Below are positions 25,315 through 33,973 of a stretch of 64,000 bases of DNA, in pieces (position 1 is the first letter of the stretch; the number at the start of each line of letters is the position of its first letter). The stretch comes from CAYRJD01 sp965205925 (GTDB lineage: Bacteria; Actinomycetota; Acidimicrobiia; Acidimicrobiales; Poriferisodalaceae). A program made the translations under genes and the position numbers. The stretch lies in the NCBI GenBank assembly GCA_965205925.1, contig OZ242183.1:620001-684000 (forward strand). The letters are read 5' to 3'. The notes beneath the pieces were generated by a model, which was not told where the DNA came from, did no database searches, and was given only the letters and a program-made list of their open reading frames with translations.

Positions 25315-26334
25315 ATGTGCCCTGCTGTGGATCGAAATCACGAATCAAAACCTTCGCAGTTGCCTGACCGCAACCTGGCCTTAGAACTAGTAAGAACAAC
25401 CGAAGCAGCAGCACTGGCAGCTTCACGTTGGATGGGTCGCGGAGACAAAAACGGTGCAGATGGCGCCGCGGTGGAAGCCATGCGGGTGGTGCTAAGCACA
25501 GTGCCGATGAATGGCATGGTGGTAATAGGTGAAGGCGAAAAAGACGATGCTCCCATGCTTTACGGCGGAGAGGCAGTGGGTGATGGCGGCGGCGCCGCAA
25601 CGGATGTAGCAGTTGACCCGATCGATGGCACCACGCTGACTTCGCTAGGGCGTGGCAACGCCATCTCAGTAATAGCCGTTTCGCCTAAGGGCACGATGTT
25701 TGACCCAGGGCCATGCGTGTATATGGAAAAGATTGCGGTAGGGCCTGCTGCTCGCGGATCCATAGACCTGACCATGTCGGCGACGGACAATCTGAGGTCG
25801 ATTTCCGAAGCAACCGGTAAGAGCTTGCGAGACATGACCGCTGTAGTGCTAGATCGCGATCGCCATTCTGACTTGATTGCCGAGATTCGTGAGGCTGGAG
25901 CACGCATCCGGCTGATTCCTGATGGTGATGTAGCCGGTGCAATTTCGACTGCCACAAGCGGCACGGCCGATGTGTTGTTCGGCATCGGCGGCACGCCTGA
26001 AGGGGTGATCTCCGCCGCAGCTCTTAAGTGCGTGGGCGGTGAGATTCAAGGGCGCTTGTGGCCGCGTAATGATCGTGAACGGCAAGCAGCAGAGAAGGCT
26101 GGCTGCGAGTTGTCGAAAGTGCTGACAACTGATGATCTTGTGCAGTCTGATGACGTGTTTTTTGCAGCCACGGGAATTACCGATGGTGAACTGCTGAGAG
26201 GTATTCGTTATGAGAAGGATCGAGCCGTGTCAAACTCGTTGGTAATGCGATCAAAAAGTGGCACAGTGCGCCACATCGAAGCCACCCACAACATCGACAA
26301 GCTCAGCACCTTCGCAGCGGTCGATTTCACTTAG
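25315..26334 (+). CDS. glpX: Fructose-1,6-bisphosphatase class II
   Basis: A 339-residue GlpX enzyme that hydrolyses fructose-1,6-bisphosphate for gluconeogenesis. Metal-binding motifs are GEGEKDDAPMLYGGE and DPIDGTTLTSLGRGNA (D101 and D104). The C-terminal GGTPEGVISAAALKC is also conserved. The conserved part begins PDRNLALELVRTTEAAAL near residue 17, so the true start may be slightly downstream of the ATG at 25315. It is the usual FBPase of Actinobacteria. Convergent with ligA, 15 bp between stops. Confidence 0.95.
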   Translation: MCPAVDRNHESKPSQLPDRNLALELVRTTEAAALAASRWMGRGDKNGADGAAVEAMRVVLSTVPMNGMVVIGEGEKDDAPMLYGGEAVGDGGGAATDVAVDPIDGTTLTSLGRGNAISVIAVSPKGTMFDPGPCVYMEKIAVGPAARGSIDLTMSATDNLRSISEATGKSLRDMTAVVLDRDRHSDLIAEIREAGARIRLIPDGDVAGAISTATSGTADVLFGIGGTPEGVISAAALKCVGGEIQGRLWPRNDRERQAAEKAGCELSKVLTTDDLVQSDDVFFAATGITDGELLRGIRYEKDRAVSNSLVMRSKSGTVRHIEATHNIDKLSTFAAVDFT

Positions 26335-26349
26335 GGCATTCGCTTAGAG

Positions 26350-28896
26350 CTAGCCAACCTCGCCCGTATTCAACAACTGGCGCAGCCCATCTTCGTCAAG
26401 TACCGGAACACCGTGTTGCTCGGCTTGGCTTATTTTTGTTGCGCCGGCACGCTCACCAGCTACAAGAGCGAACGTGCTCTTTGCCATTGAAGTAGCGGCC
26501 TTGCCACCGCGCTGCACTATCGCTGCCTTGGCTGCGTTGCGGTCGATAAACCAGTCGTCAAGATTTCCGCTCACCACCACCGACTTGCCCGTCAACACCT
26601 GAGCCATGTCAGGCGTCTCACCTGGTGCTAACCGTCCAGGCACGATGTCAAACCGCACGCCGGCCTCACGCAACTTCTCGATGAGAGCTTGATTGCGTTT
26701 GTCTGCAAAAAACTCTGTCACATTTTGCACGATTATTGGCCCGAACCCTTCGATGACTTCTAACTCCTCAACGGTGGCCACCGCAATCGAATCCAGATCA
26801 CCGAAGTGCAACGCCAGCAACTCTGCGTTGGCCGGGCCTAGCTGGCCTATTCCCAGCCCTATCAGCAGATTCGCTAACGGTCGTTCTTTAGCTTCGGCGA
26901 GCTGGTCTAGCAAGTTCTGCGCGGAAAGGTCCGTATTCTCAGCCTGTATCGCCGCTTTTACTTGCTTTAGCTCCAACGTAAACAAGTCGCCGATGTCTCT
27001 AACTAACCCAGCTGACACGAACTGCTCTACGCGCCGCTCACCCAGTCCCTCTATGTCCATAGCGCTGCGTCCAGCAAAAAACGTCAACCCTTCACGCTGG
27101 CGAGCCCCGCATGCCTGGTTGACGCAGTAGGTATTCGCGTCGCCCACACCTCGGACAAGCTCAGTACTACAAAAGGGACACTTAGTGGGGAACTTCCACG
27201 GCTTTGCGTCCTTTGGGCGTCGCGACGCAACGTGAGAAAGTACCTCCGGAATCACATCACCGGCTTTGCGAACGATCACCGTGTCACCCGGACGAAGATT
27301 TTTTTCTGCTACCTGGTCTTCGTTGTGCAGCGTGGCGCGCTCCACGGTAGATCCACCAACAAACACTGGCTCAAGCACAGCGAACGGGGTAGCTCGCCCA
27401 GTGCGGCCAATGGACACCTCAATATCGATCAGCTCGGTGGAACGCTCTTCGGGCGGAAACTTGAATGCAATCGCCCAACGCGGTGCACGTGAGGTAAAGC
27501 CCAACGACTTTCGCAGATCAAGCTCGTCCACCTTCACCACAATCCCATCGATTTCATAGGCAAGGTCGTGGCGCTTGTCCATCCAAAGTTCGCAAAAGTC
27601 ACGCACTTTGTCGAAAGACTTAAAAGTCTTTGCATCTGGATTGACGGGAAATCCCAGCTTCTTGATGAGCGCAATCTCGTCTGTTGCTAGATCTGCTCCA
27701 AGTGAGTCGCCGCCAGCAGTTGTTGCCACCTCTCCAATGCCATGAACCCACAAGGACAGACCTCGGCTAGCAGTGATAGCGGAGTCTTTTTGGCGCAGGC
27801 TGCCCGCCGCGGTGTTGCGGGGATTGACGTAGTCGACCGATGAAAGCTCCCGCGGCTTCGCAGGATTTGTTGGCCTTGGTTTCGGTTTCCGTTGTGGCTT
27901 CGTTTTCGGTTTTAGCCTGCCAGTAGCTTCCCAGGCGGCTACCCGTTTGTCGTATTCCTGTTCGCTGGCGAACCATTCGGTGTATTTCTGTTTGGCAGCT
28001 TTGTATTTCTCAAATTTTATGAGATATTCGGTGTGCCTCTCATCTTGAGTGCGTTTCTTTAACTCTTGGAACTCGGCGGGCTTTCTTGGCTTTGGTTTCG
28101 GTTTCCGTTGTGGCTTCGTTTTCGGTTTTAGCCTGCCAGTAGCTTCCCAGGCGGCTACCCGTTTGTCGTATTCCTGTTTGTCGGCGAACCATTCGGTGTA
28201 TTTCTGTTTGGCAATCTTGTATTTCGCAAATCTTGCGAAATATTTGATGTGCTCCTCTTTTTTAGTGCGTTTCTTTAACTTTTGGAACTCGGCGAATGAT
28301 ATGTAAACCTCACCTCGTACCTCCAGTACCGCTGGCGCGTCGGTGGGCAACTTCTGCGGCGTGTCTTTGATGGTGGCAACGTTTGCGGTGACATCTTCTC
28401 CGACGCGACCGTTGCCACGGGTAGCAGCTTGAACGAACTGGCCGTATTCGTAACGGATCGATATCGCCAAGCCATCGAACTTGAGTTCACATGTGAAGCT
28501 GGGCTTGGCATTTTCAAGCGCTTGAAGTACACGCTTGTGCCATACGTCCAGTTCGGCAAGACCCATGGCGTTGTCAAGCGACAACATTGGGACGGAGTGC
28601 GTGACCTCACTAAATGTCGCATCCGGTCCAGCTCCAACCGAACCAGTGGGAGAGTCGTCAGCAGCGAGGTCTGGATGGAGCTCCTCTAAGTCAAGCAGCT
28701 CCCGGCGCAGGTCGTCGTACTTGGCATCCTCAATTGTTGGGGCGTCTTTCTGGTAGTAGTCGATGTTGTGGAGCTTGATGATCTCCTGCAGTTCAACTAA
28801 GCGATCCCGCTCTGCTAAGCGAACCTGCTCTGCATTGTCGGCCTTTGCACCAGCCCGTTTTGTCTGAGAGCCTTTGGGGGAGTCTGACGCAGGCAT
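26350..28896 (-). CDS. ligA: NAD+-dependent DNA ligase LigA with a large duplicated insertion
   Basis: LigA seals nicks in replication and repair. The domains are in order: Ia with DYYQKDAPTIEDAKYDDLRREL, adenylation with the AMP-lysine K139 in CELKFDG, then OB fold, Cys4 zinc finger (CPFC...CVNQACG), HhH repeats and a C-terminal BRCT domain. At 848 residues it is about 150 longer than normal. The excess is an insertion at about residues 208-355 within the adenylation domain, between EVYISFAEFQKL and YVNPRNTAAGSLRQKD. It consists of two tandem 72-residue Lys/Glu-rich units, each ending in a Lys-Pro-rich stretch. Flanking catalytic motifs look intact, so activity is expected. Convergent with glpX. 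Confidence 0.96.
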   Translation of the reverse strand: MPASDSPKGSQTKRAGAKADNAEQVRLAERDRLVELQEIIKLHNIDYYQKDAPTIEDAKYDDLRRELLDLEELHPDLAADDSPTGSVGAGPDATFSEVTHSVPMLSLDNAMGLAELDVWHKRVLQALENAKPSFTCELKFDGLAISIRYEYGQFVQAATRGNGRVGEDVTANVATIKDTPQKLPTDAPAVLEVRGEVYISFAEFQKLKKRTKKEEHIKYFARFAKYKIAKQKYTEWFADKQEYDKRVAAWEATGRLKPKTKPQRKPKPKPRKPAEFQELKKRTQDERHTEYLIKFEKYKAAKQKYTEWFASEQEYDKRVAAWEATGRLKPKTKPQRKPKPRPTNPAKPRELSSVDYVNPRNTAAGSLRQKDSAITASRGLSLWVHGIGEVATTAGGDSLGADLATDEIALIKKLGFPVNPDAKTFKSFDKVRDFCELWMDKRHDLAYEIDGIVVKVDELDLRKSLGFTSRAPRWAIAFKFPPEERSTELIDIEVSIGRTGRATPFAVLEPVFVGGSTVERATLHNEDQVAEKNLRPGDTVIVRKAGDVIPEVLSHVASRRPKDAKPWKFPTKCPFCSTELVRGVGDANTYCVNQACGARQREGLTFFAGRSAMDIEGLGERRVEQFVSAGLVRDIGDLFTLELKQVKAAIQAENTDLSAQNLLDQLAEAKERPLANLLIGLGIGQLGPANAELLALHFGDLDSIAVATVEELEVIEGFGPIIVQNVTEFFADKRNQALIEKLREAGVRFDIVPGRLAPGETPDMAQVLTGKSVVVSGNLDDWFIDRNAAKAAIVQRGGKAATSMAKSTFALVAGERAGATKISQAEQHGVPVLDEDGLRQLLNTGEVG
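27870..28296 (-). repeat. 216-bp tandem duplication inside ligA
   Basis: Two in-frame copies with a 216-bp period (for example TTGGTTTCGG at 27876 and 28092). The first 80-odd bp of each, encoding YDKRVAAWEATGRLKPKT and the Lys-Pro run, look identical. The remainder, encoding the Lys/Tyr/Glu helix with QKYTEWFA, has diverged. This suggests a duplication followed by either uneven drift or partial gene conversion. Confidence 0.9.
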
Positions 28897-29011
28897 TTGT
28901 GTTGCAGAATACTGCGATGCACAGCTTGTAAAAGCCGCAAGACGATTACTAAACCAATGCCTAAACCACTAACCCAGCTACGAATCCGGCTGCGAACCAA
29001 GTGACCTCGCA

Positions 29012-29929
29012 GTGAAAACGCTGCCTTGGTTACTAAGTGTGCTGTGGTTGTTGTTGCCGTGGAGTGTAGGCAACGTTGTCGCTGCGGGCAGTACAGAATC
29101 TGATCTGCTTTTCACGTTGACGATCGGCACCGGACTGTGGACGGTTTGGGGTGTAGCGCTGCTGGCTTCGTTGATTCGCCGTCCGTGGGCCTTAACTATC
29201 TTGCGGCTAGCTGCTACCGGTGTGGTAGCGGTGACGATTACTGCTGCCATTTGGGCGGTTAACAGCGACAGCACCGTCGTAACGCTGTCAACGGCGGCAG
29301 CTTCGTTAGCTGTAGCGCATGTGGTGATTGTTGCAGCGGTGTCACTGTTGCCTGAGATAGGCAACGCCTTTGTTGATGGCCTCAGCTACGGCAACGAATC
29401 GCGTCTACTGCTGCGAGCGCCGATTGGTGTGCTGACGGGTCCGCTGCCACTGGCGTGGGTGCTAGCAGTTGCAGGCGTTGTAGCGGGACCTTTAGCACTC
29501 GCAAACCGCCAGTGGTTCTTGGCGATCGTGCTGGCGGTACTTGGTTGGCCGATAGCGGTTGTGGCGACGCGGTCGTTGCATCAACTTGCAGTGCGCTGGG
29601 TTGTGTTTGTGCCCAACGGACTAGTGCTGGTTGATCAGCTGACAACCAGCGAGCCGGTGCTTTTGCTGCGTAAAAACGTTGAACTGCTTGCGCCGACCCC
29701 TGCAAGCGTCGACCTGACCAGTGATGATCTTGCTGATCTCAGCGGTAATGCGTTGGGCATTCCGTTGATGGTTTCCCTAACAGAAACCGTGACGGTAATT
29801 TTACGTCATACAAAAAAACGTGCAGAACAGCAAAACGTTTCCGAGGTGCTCTTTAGCCCGACTCGTCCAGGGGCGGCTTTGGTAATCGCAATCGAACGAA
29901 AAATCGGTGTGGATGACCGCTCCAGATAA
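29012..29929 (+). CDS. Multi-pass membrane protein of unknown function
   Basis: A 305-residue protein with about six hydrophobic segments in the first 200 residues, then a soluble C-terminal domain (about 200-305) with VVFVPNGLVLVDQLTTSEPVLLLRKNVELL. That segment resembles a small beta-rich, PH-like module. I do not recognise the family. Start GTG at 29012, divergent from ligA across 115 bp, so a promoter probably lies between them. It overlaps the PASTA-protein gene by about 20 bp and probably heads the gat transcript. Confidence 0.7.
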   Translation: MKTLPWLLSVLWLLLPWSVGNVVAAGSTESDLLFTLTIGTGLWTVWGVALLASLIRRPWALTILRLAATGVVAVTITAAIWAVNSDSTVVTLSTAAASLAVAHVVIVAAVSLLPEIGNAFVDGLSYGNESRLLLRAPIGVLTGPLPLAWVLAVAGVVAGPLALANRQWFLAIVLAVLGWPIAVVATRSLHQLAVRWVVFVPNGLVLVDQLTTSEPVLLLRKNVELLAPTPASVDLTSDDLADLSGNALGIPLMVSLTETVTVILRHTKKRAEQQNVSEVLFSPTRPGAALVIAIERKIGVDDRSR

Positions 29930-30497
29930 CGCCGCGCCAGATCTGGCTGCGCGCCAACGTCTGCGAATAATTGTGGCAATAGTTCTGTTTGCAGTAGTTG
30001 TTGTATCTGCAGTGCTAGTCAGCACCGTTTCACCACCAGGCGTGCCGAGCCATGTCGTTGAGCAATACACCGGGCTCCCCATAGCCGAGGTTCGTGCCGC
30101 AACCGAGGCCAACGCCTGGGTGCTTGACGAAGACCAGGTGCGCTCAGATATCTTTGACCTGTACACGGTGATCAGCCAATCTCCCACTCCTGGAACGATC
30201 CTGGAAGAGGGCGAACTGCTAACAGTTGATGTGGCTTCAGGGCCATTGCTAGTGCAGTTGCCACAAGTGGTGGGGTTGCCAGTGAACGATGCCGTTGAAC
30301 TGCTTGAGGTGAGCGGATTTGTAGTGGGACTAATCGTCCCGCTTTTCGAAGAGAACATTCCAGCGGAACAGGTGATCGAGATAACGGTCACTGACGAAGC
30401 TGTAACGAGCGACTCTGACACGGAACTCGGAACGGAACCAAACGAGGGATATGAGCCAGGAACGGTTGTGACTCTGACCGTGTCAGCCGCTGGCTAG
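29907..30497 (+). CDS. Membrane-anchored PASTA-domain protein
   Basis: A 196-residue protein with one N-terminal membrane helix (about 22-42) and an extracytoplasmic part. That part contains PASTA-like units: GLPIAEVRAATEANAW...QSPTPGTIL and VVGLPVNDAVELLEVSGFVVG. PASTA domains bind peptidoglycan fragments and are usually attached to Ser/Thr kinases or PBPs; here there is no kinase domain. Start GTG 29907 or ATG 29913, inside the previous gene's end. It lies 37 bp upstream of gatC, so it seems to share that operon. Confidence 0.75.
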   Translation: MWMTAPDNAAPDLAARQRLRIIVAIVLFAVVVVSAVLVSTVSPPGVPSHVVEQYTGLPIAEVRAATEANAWVLDEDQVRSDIFDLYTVISQSPTPGTILEEGELLTVDVASGPLLVQLPQVVGLPVNDAVELLEVSGFVVGLIVPLFEENIPAEQVIEITVTDEAVTSDSDTELGTEPNEGYEPGTVVTLTVSAAG

Positions 30498-30534
30498 CGA
30501 ATCAGCATGAAACTACGTCGGTAGCTTTTGAGCC

Positions 30535-30876
30535 GTGTCAGACCAAGATGAAGCACCGATCACCGAGGACGACGTCCGACACGTTGCGCGTCTAGCGCGC
30601 ATAGCTCTCAATGACGCAGATGTAAAACACTTCACATCACACCTGCTCAAAGTGCTGAACAACGCCCGCGAGCTTGAAACACTCGATCTTGACGACGTGC
30701 CTATGTGGCGTCACCCATACGGGTTGTCCAACGTGCTGCGCGAAGATGAGGTTGCCGAGAGTCAAATACTCGATCGCACCGAGGTGCTGAGCCAAGCTCC
30801 GGACACGGATTCGCCAGCTAGCGCAGATGAAGCGAAGTTTTTTAAGGTGCCTTCCGTGTTGGGTGACTCGCCGTGA
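30535..30876 (+). CDS. gatC: Asp/Glu-tRNA amidotransferase subunit C
   Basis: A 113-residue belt subunit that wraps GatA and GatB. The N-terminal ITEDDVRHVARLARIAL and the central HPYGLSNVLREDE are diagnostic. It ends with a GTGA overlap into gatA. A GatCAB operon implies that Gln-tRNA and/or Asn-tRNA are made by transamidation. Confidence 0.94.
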   Translation: MSDQDEAPITEDDVRHVARLARIALNDADVKHFTSHLLKVLNNARELETLDLDDVPMWRHPYGLSNVLREDEVAESQILDRTEVLSQAPDTDSPASADEAKFFKVPSVLGDSP

Positions 30877-32354
30877 CCCTCACTACTGCCGCTGATATCT
30901 CCGAAGCGGTGCGTTCGGGAACAGTCACTGCTACCAGCGTGCTTCAACAGCACTTGGATGTCATCGCAACCGCTGAACAAGATGTCCACGCTTTTAATCT
31001 TGTTACTGAAGACCATGCAGGCGCCATAGCTGCTGCGGTAGACGAAGCGGTTACGAGCGGGAAAGACCCCGGCCCATTAGCAGGGGTGCCGGTTGCCTAC
31101 AAAGACAACATCTGCACACGCAATATCGCAACTACTTGCTCCTCGCGCATTCTCGAAGGCTGGCAACCGCCCTACAACGCCACCGTGGTTGAACGTCTGC
31201 AAGCAGCCGGAGCGGTGATCGTGGGCAAAACCAACCTTGACGAGTTTGCTATGGGCAGCTCCACCGAAAACTCGGCCTTCGGCCCCACAGCTAACCCACT
31301 GGATTTGTCGCGTGTGCCGGGTGGTTCAAGCGGTGGATCATCTGCGGCGGTGGCAGCGGGGTTTGTGCCCGTCGCACTCGGCTCTGACACGGGCGGCTCT
31401 ATTCGCCAGCCTGCAGCGCTGTGCGGGGTGGTCGGAGTGAAACCCACCTATGGCCGAGTTAGTCGTTACGGACTGGTTGCATTTGCCTCCTCGTTCGATC
31501 AAATCGGTCCGCTTACCCACACCGTTGCCGACGCCGCCAACGTTTTCGAAGTGCTGGCTGGGCATGATCCGGCGGACAGCACCTCCATTCCTGAACCAGC
31601 ACCGGACTGCACAACGATGCTTGAACGTGGAGTTGAAGGCCTACGAGTGGGCGTGGTGACCGAGCTTTTAGAAGGTGCGAACGCTGACGTAGCTGAGCGC
31701 GTTCACCAAGCAGCGGAGGCTTTGCTTAGCGCGGGAGCCAAGGTCAGCTCCGCTTCGGTGCCAGCGGTTTCATACGGTTTGACTGCCTACTACCTCATTG
31801 CCCCAGCCGAAGCGTCAAGCAACCTGGCACGCTTTGATGGCACCCGCTACGGCCTGCGCGTTCGCGGCGGTGTTAACGGCAGCAGCGAAAATAGCGCAAG
31901 CGACAATGTCGAGCAGATGAACCTGCTTACTCGCCGCCAAGGGTTCGGCGCGGAAGTTATTGCCCGGGTGATGCTGGGAACATTCGCTCTTAGCGCTGGC
32001 TATTACGACGCGTACTACGTCAAGGCGCAGCGTCTGCGCACTCTGGCTCAACGAGATTTCGCTTCCGCATATGACGACTTTGACGTGTTGTTGTCGCCAA
32101 CATCTCCGTGCGTGGCATTCCCTTTTGGCGAACGTTCTGACCCGATGCTGATGTATCGCTGCGATACCTGCACCATTGCGTCCAACCTCACAGGCGACCC
32201 AGCCATGTCGGTTCCGTTTGGTAACGGTGAGGGCGACATGCCGGTGGGCGTACAGGTGCTAGCTCCTGCTCTGGGTGAACCGGTGATGTTTCGGGTGGGA
32301 GCGGAGCTTGAGCGTCAAGCTCAAACGCTTTCGCAAGAACGGGACGCGTCATGA
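30873..32354 (+). CDS. gatA: Asp/Glu-tRNA amidotransferase subunit A
   Basis: The 493-residue glutaminase subunit releases ammonia from glutamine for GatB. It belongs to the amidase-signature family with the Ser-cisSer-Lys triad: the lysine in VAYKDNICT and the serines in GGSSGGSSAAVAAG and SDTGGSIRQPA. RVPGGSSGGS and YGRVSRYGLVAFASSFDQIG are typical GatA sequence. It starts and ends in 4-bp overlaps with gatC and gatB. Confidence 0.97.
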   Translation: MTLTTAADISEAVRSGTVTATSVLQQHLDVIATAEQDVHAFNLVTEDHAGAIAAAVDEAVTSGKDPGPLAGVPVAYKDNICTRNIATTCSSRILEGWQPPYNATVVERLQAAGAVIVGKTNLDEFAMGSSTENSAFGPTANPLDLSRVPGGSSGGSSAAVAAGFVPVALGSDTGGSIRQPAALCGVVGVKPTYGRVSRYGLVAFASSFDQIGPLTHTVADAANVFEVLAGHDPADSTSIPEPAPDCTTMLERGVEGLRVGVVTELLEGANADVAERVHQAAEALLSAGAKVSSASVPAVSYGLTAYYLIAPAEASSNLARFDGTRYGLRVRGGVNGSSENSASDNVEQMNLLTRRQGFGAEVIARVMLGTFALSAGYYDAYYVKAQRLRTLAQRDFASAYDDFDVLLSPTSPCVAFPFGERSDPMLMYRCDTCTIASNLTGDPAMSVPFGNGEGDMPVGVQVLAPALGEPVMFRVGAELERQAQTLSQERDAS

Positions 32355-33838
32355 GCAGTTCGGCCGTCGGCCGTGAAGCTGCCAACGGTGAGACTGAAAC
32401 CGCAGCACACCGCTGGGAAACCGTTATCGGCTTAGAGGTGCACGCCGAGCTGCTCACAACCACAAAACTGTTTTCTGGCGCGCCCGCCAGCTTCGGCGAC
32501 GAGCCGAACACCAACATCACACCGGTGTGCTTGGGTCTTCCTGGATCCTTGCCGGTGCTGAACAAATACGCAGTCGAGCAGGCCATCAAGATCGGGCTAG
32601 CTCTGAACTGTGAGATTTGCCCATCGGTGTTTCACCGCAAGAATTACTTCTATCCCGACATGCCCAAGGATTATCAAATCAGCCAATATGACGAAGCGAT
32701 CTGCCGCAACGGTCGTCTTGAGCTGATAACGGGCGAGATAGTTGGCATCGAGCGAGCACACCTGGAGGAGGACGCTGGCAAGACAATGCATGCAGGCCAC
32801 ACAAGCGGTGGCGATGACCGTATTCATGGCGCTAGTTATGCCTTGCTGGATTACAACCGAGCCGGACGACCTCTGGTGGAGATCGTGTCGCGGCCAGACA
32901 TTTCATCTGCGGTACAGGCGCGGATGTATGTCGAGGAGCTACAGGCAATTTTGCGCACAATTGGCGCGTCGGATGCGTTACTGGAAGAAGGCTCCATGCG
33001 TATGGATGCGAACATAAGTGTCCGACCGGTCGGCAGCGATGAGTTGCGCACCCGCACTGAGGTAAAAAACCTCAACTCGTTGCGATCACTGATCCGTGCA
33101 ATTGAATACGAGGCGCAGCGCCATATCGAGCTATACGAGGCTGGCGAGCAGCCGCAACAACAGACGCGGCATTGGTCTGAAGACGGTAAGACACACGTGC
33201 TTCGAACCAAGGAAGACGAAAACGACTACCGCTATTTTGCTGAGCCGGATCTGGTCTTAATTGATCCCGATGATGAATGGATTGAGCGTTTACGTGCAGC
33301 AATGCCGGAGCTTCCAGCAACTAAACGAGAACGACTGACTGATGCTGGCGTAGCGCTAGCGGACACCGCCACTCTGATTGAACGCGGTCACGCCGACCTG
33401 GTTTTGACGGCCATAGAAAAGGGTGCATCTGCGGTTCGAGCAGCAGCGATTGCGGTGAACAGTCTGGGTGACCTAACCGTAAGTGACTATTCCACTGGCA
33501 ATTTTGCAGACGAATTTGCGCGCCTTGTGCGAATGGAGGCCGATGGTGCTCTCACCGCCACGCAAGCTAAGCAAGTGCTAGCGGAGATGATTGAAACGGG
33601 CGTTTCGCCCGAAGACGTTGCTGCAAACCGCGGGTTTGAACCCATCGCCACTGATGACCTCACCAAACTGGTTGACGATGCCATAGCGGCCGACGCTGCT
33701 TCATGGCAAAAATATTGTGCAGGTGAGGACAAGGTGGCGGGCGTGTTTGTGGGTGCGGTAATGAAGGCCACAAAAGGTCAAGCCGACGGTAAAGCGGTAA
33801 CGGCTCAGTTGCAGGAGCGCCGCGCCAGCCAGCTCTAA
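32351..33838 (+). CDS. gatB: Asp/Glu-tRNA amidotransferase subunit B
   Basis: The 495-residue subunit binds Glu-tRNA(Gln) or Asp-tRNA(Asn) and performs kinase and transamidation steps. IGLEVHAELLTTTKLFSG, YPDMPKDYQISQYD and RTRTEVKNLNSLRSL are conserved catalytic segments. The C-terminal YqeY-like tail domain ends near the stop. It closes the gat operon; 135 bp follow before hppA with two small hairpins but no T-run. Confidence 0.97.
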   Translation: MSSSAVGREAANGETETAAHRWETVIGLEVHAELLTTTKLFSGAPASFGDEPNTNITPVCLGLPGSLPVLNKYAVEQAIKIGLALNCEICPSVFHRKNYFYPDMPKDYQISQYDEAICRNGRLELITGEIVGIERAHLEEDAGKTMHAGHTSGGDDRIHGASYALLDYNRAGRPLVEIVSRPDISSAVQARMYVEELQAILRTIGASDALLEEGSMRMDANISVRPVGSDELRTRTEVKNLNSLRSLIRAIEYEAQRHIELYEAGEQPQQQTRHWSEDGKTHVLRTKEDENDYRYFAEPDLVLIDPDDEWIERLRAAMPELPATKRERLTDAGVALADTATLIERGHADLVLTAIEKGASAVRAAAIAVNSLGDLTVSDYSTGNFADEFARLVRMEADGALTATQAKQVLAEMIETGVSPEDVAANRGFEPIATDDLTKLVDDAIAADAASWQKYCAGEDKVAGVFVGAVMKATKGQADGKAVTAQLQERRASQL

Positions 33839-33908
33839 ATTTTCTAAACCGTCCTCAGCGATCTAATTCCGTCTTGCACCGCTGCTGGGCGCGTAGCTTT
33901 TATGGTTT

Positions 33909-33938
33909 GCGGATATTCCGCACCGGTCGTGTAACCGG
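33909..33938 (+). promoter_or_regulatory. Two adjacent small inverted repeats in the hppA leader
   Basis: GCGGA-TAT-TCCGC (33909-33921) and CCGGT-CGTGTA-ACCGG (33923-33938) are perfect 5-bp stems one base apart, 36-65 bp upstream of the hppA TTG start. No T-run follows, so an intrinsic terminator for gatB is unlikely. They could be a leader-RNA structure or operator half-sites. Confidence 0.35.
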
Positions 33939-33973
33939 ACATTTCACTTACTACTCCACTGAGCGAGGACAAT

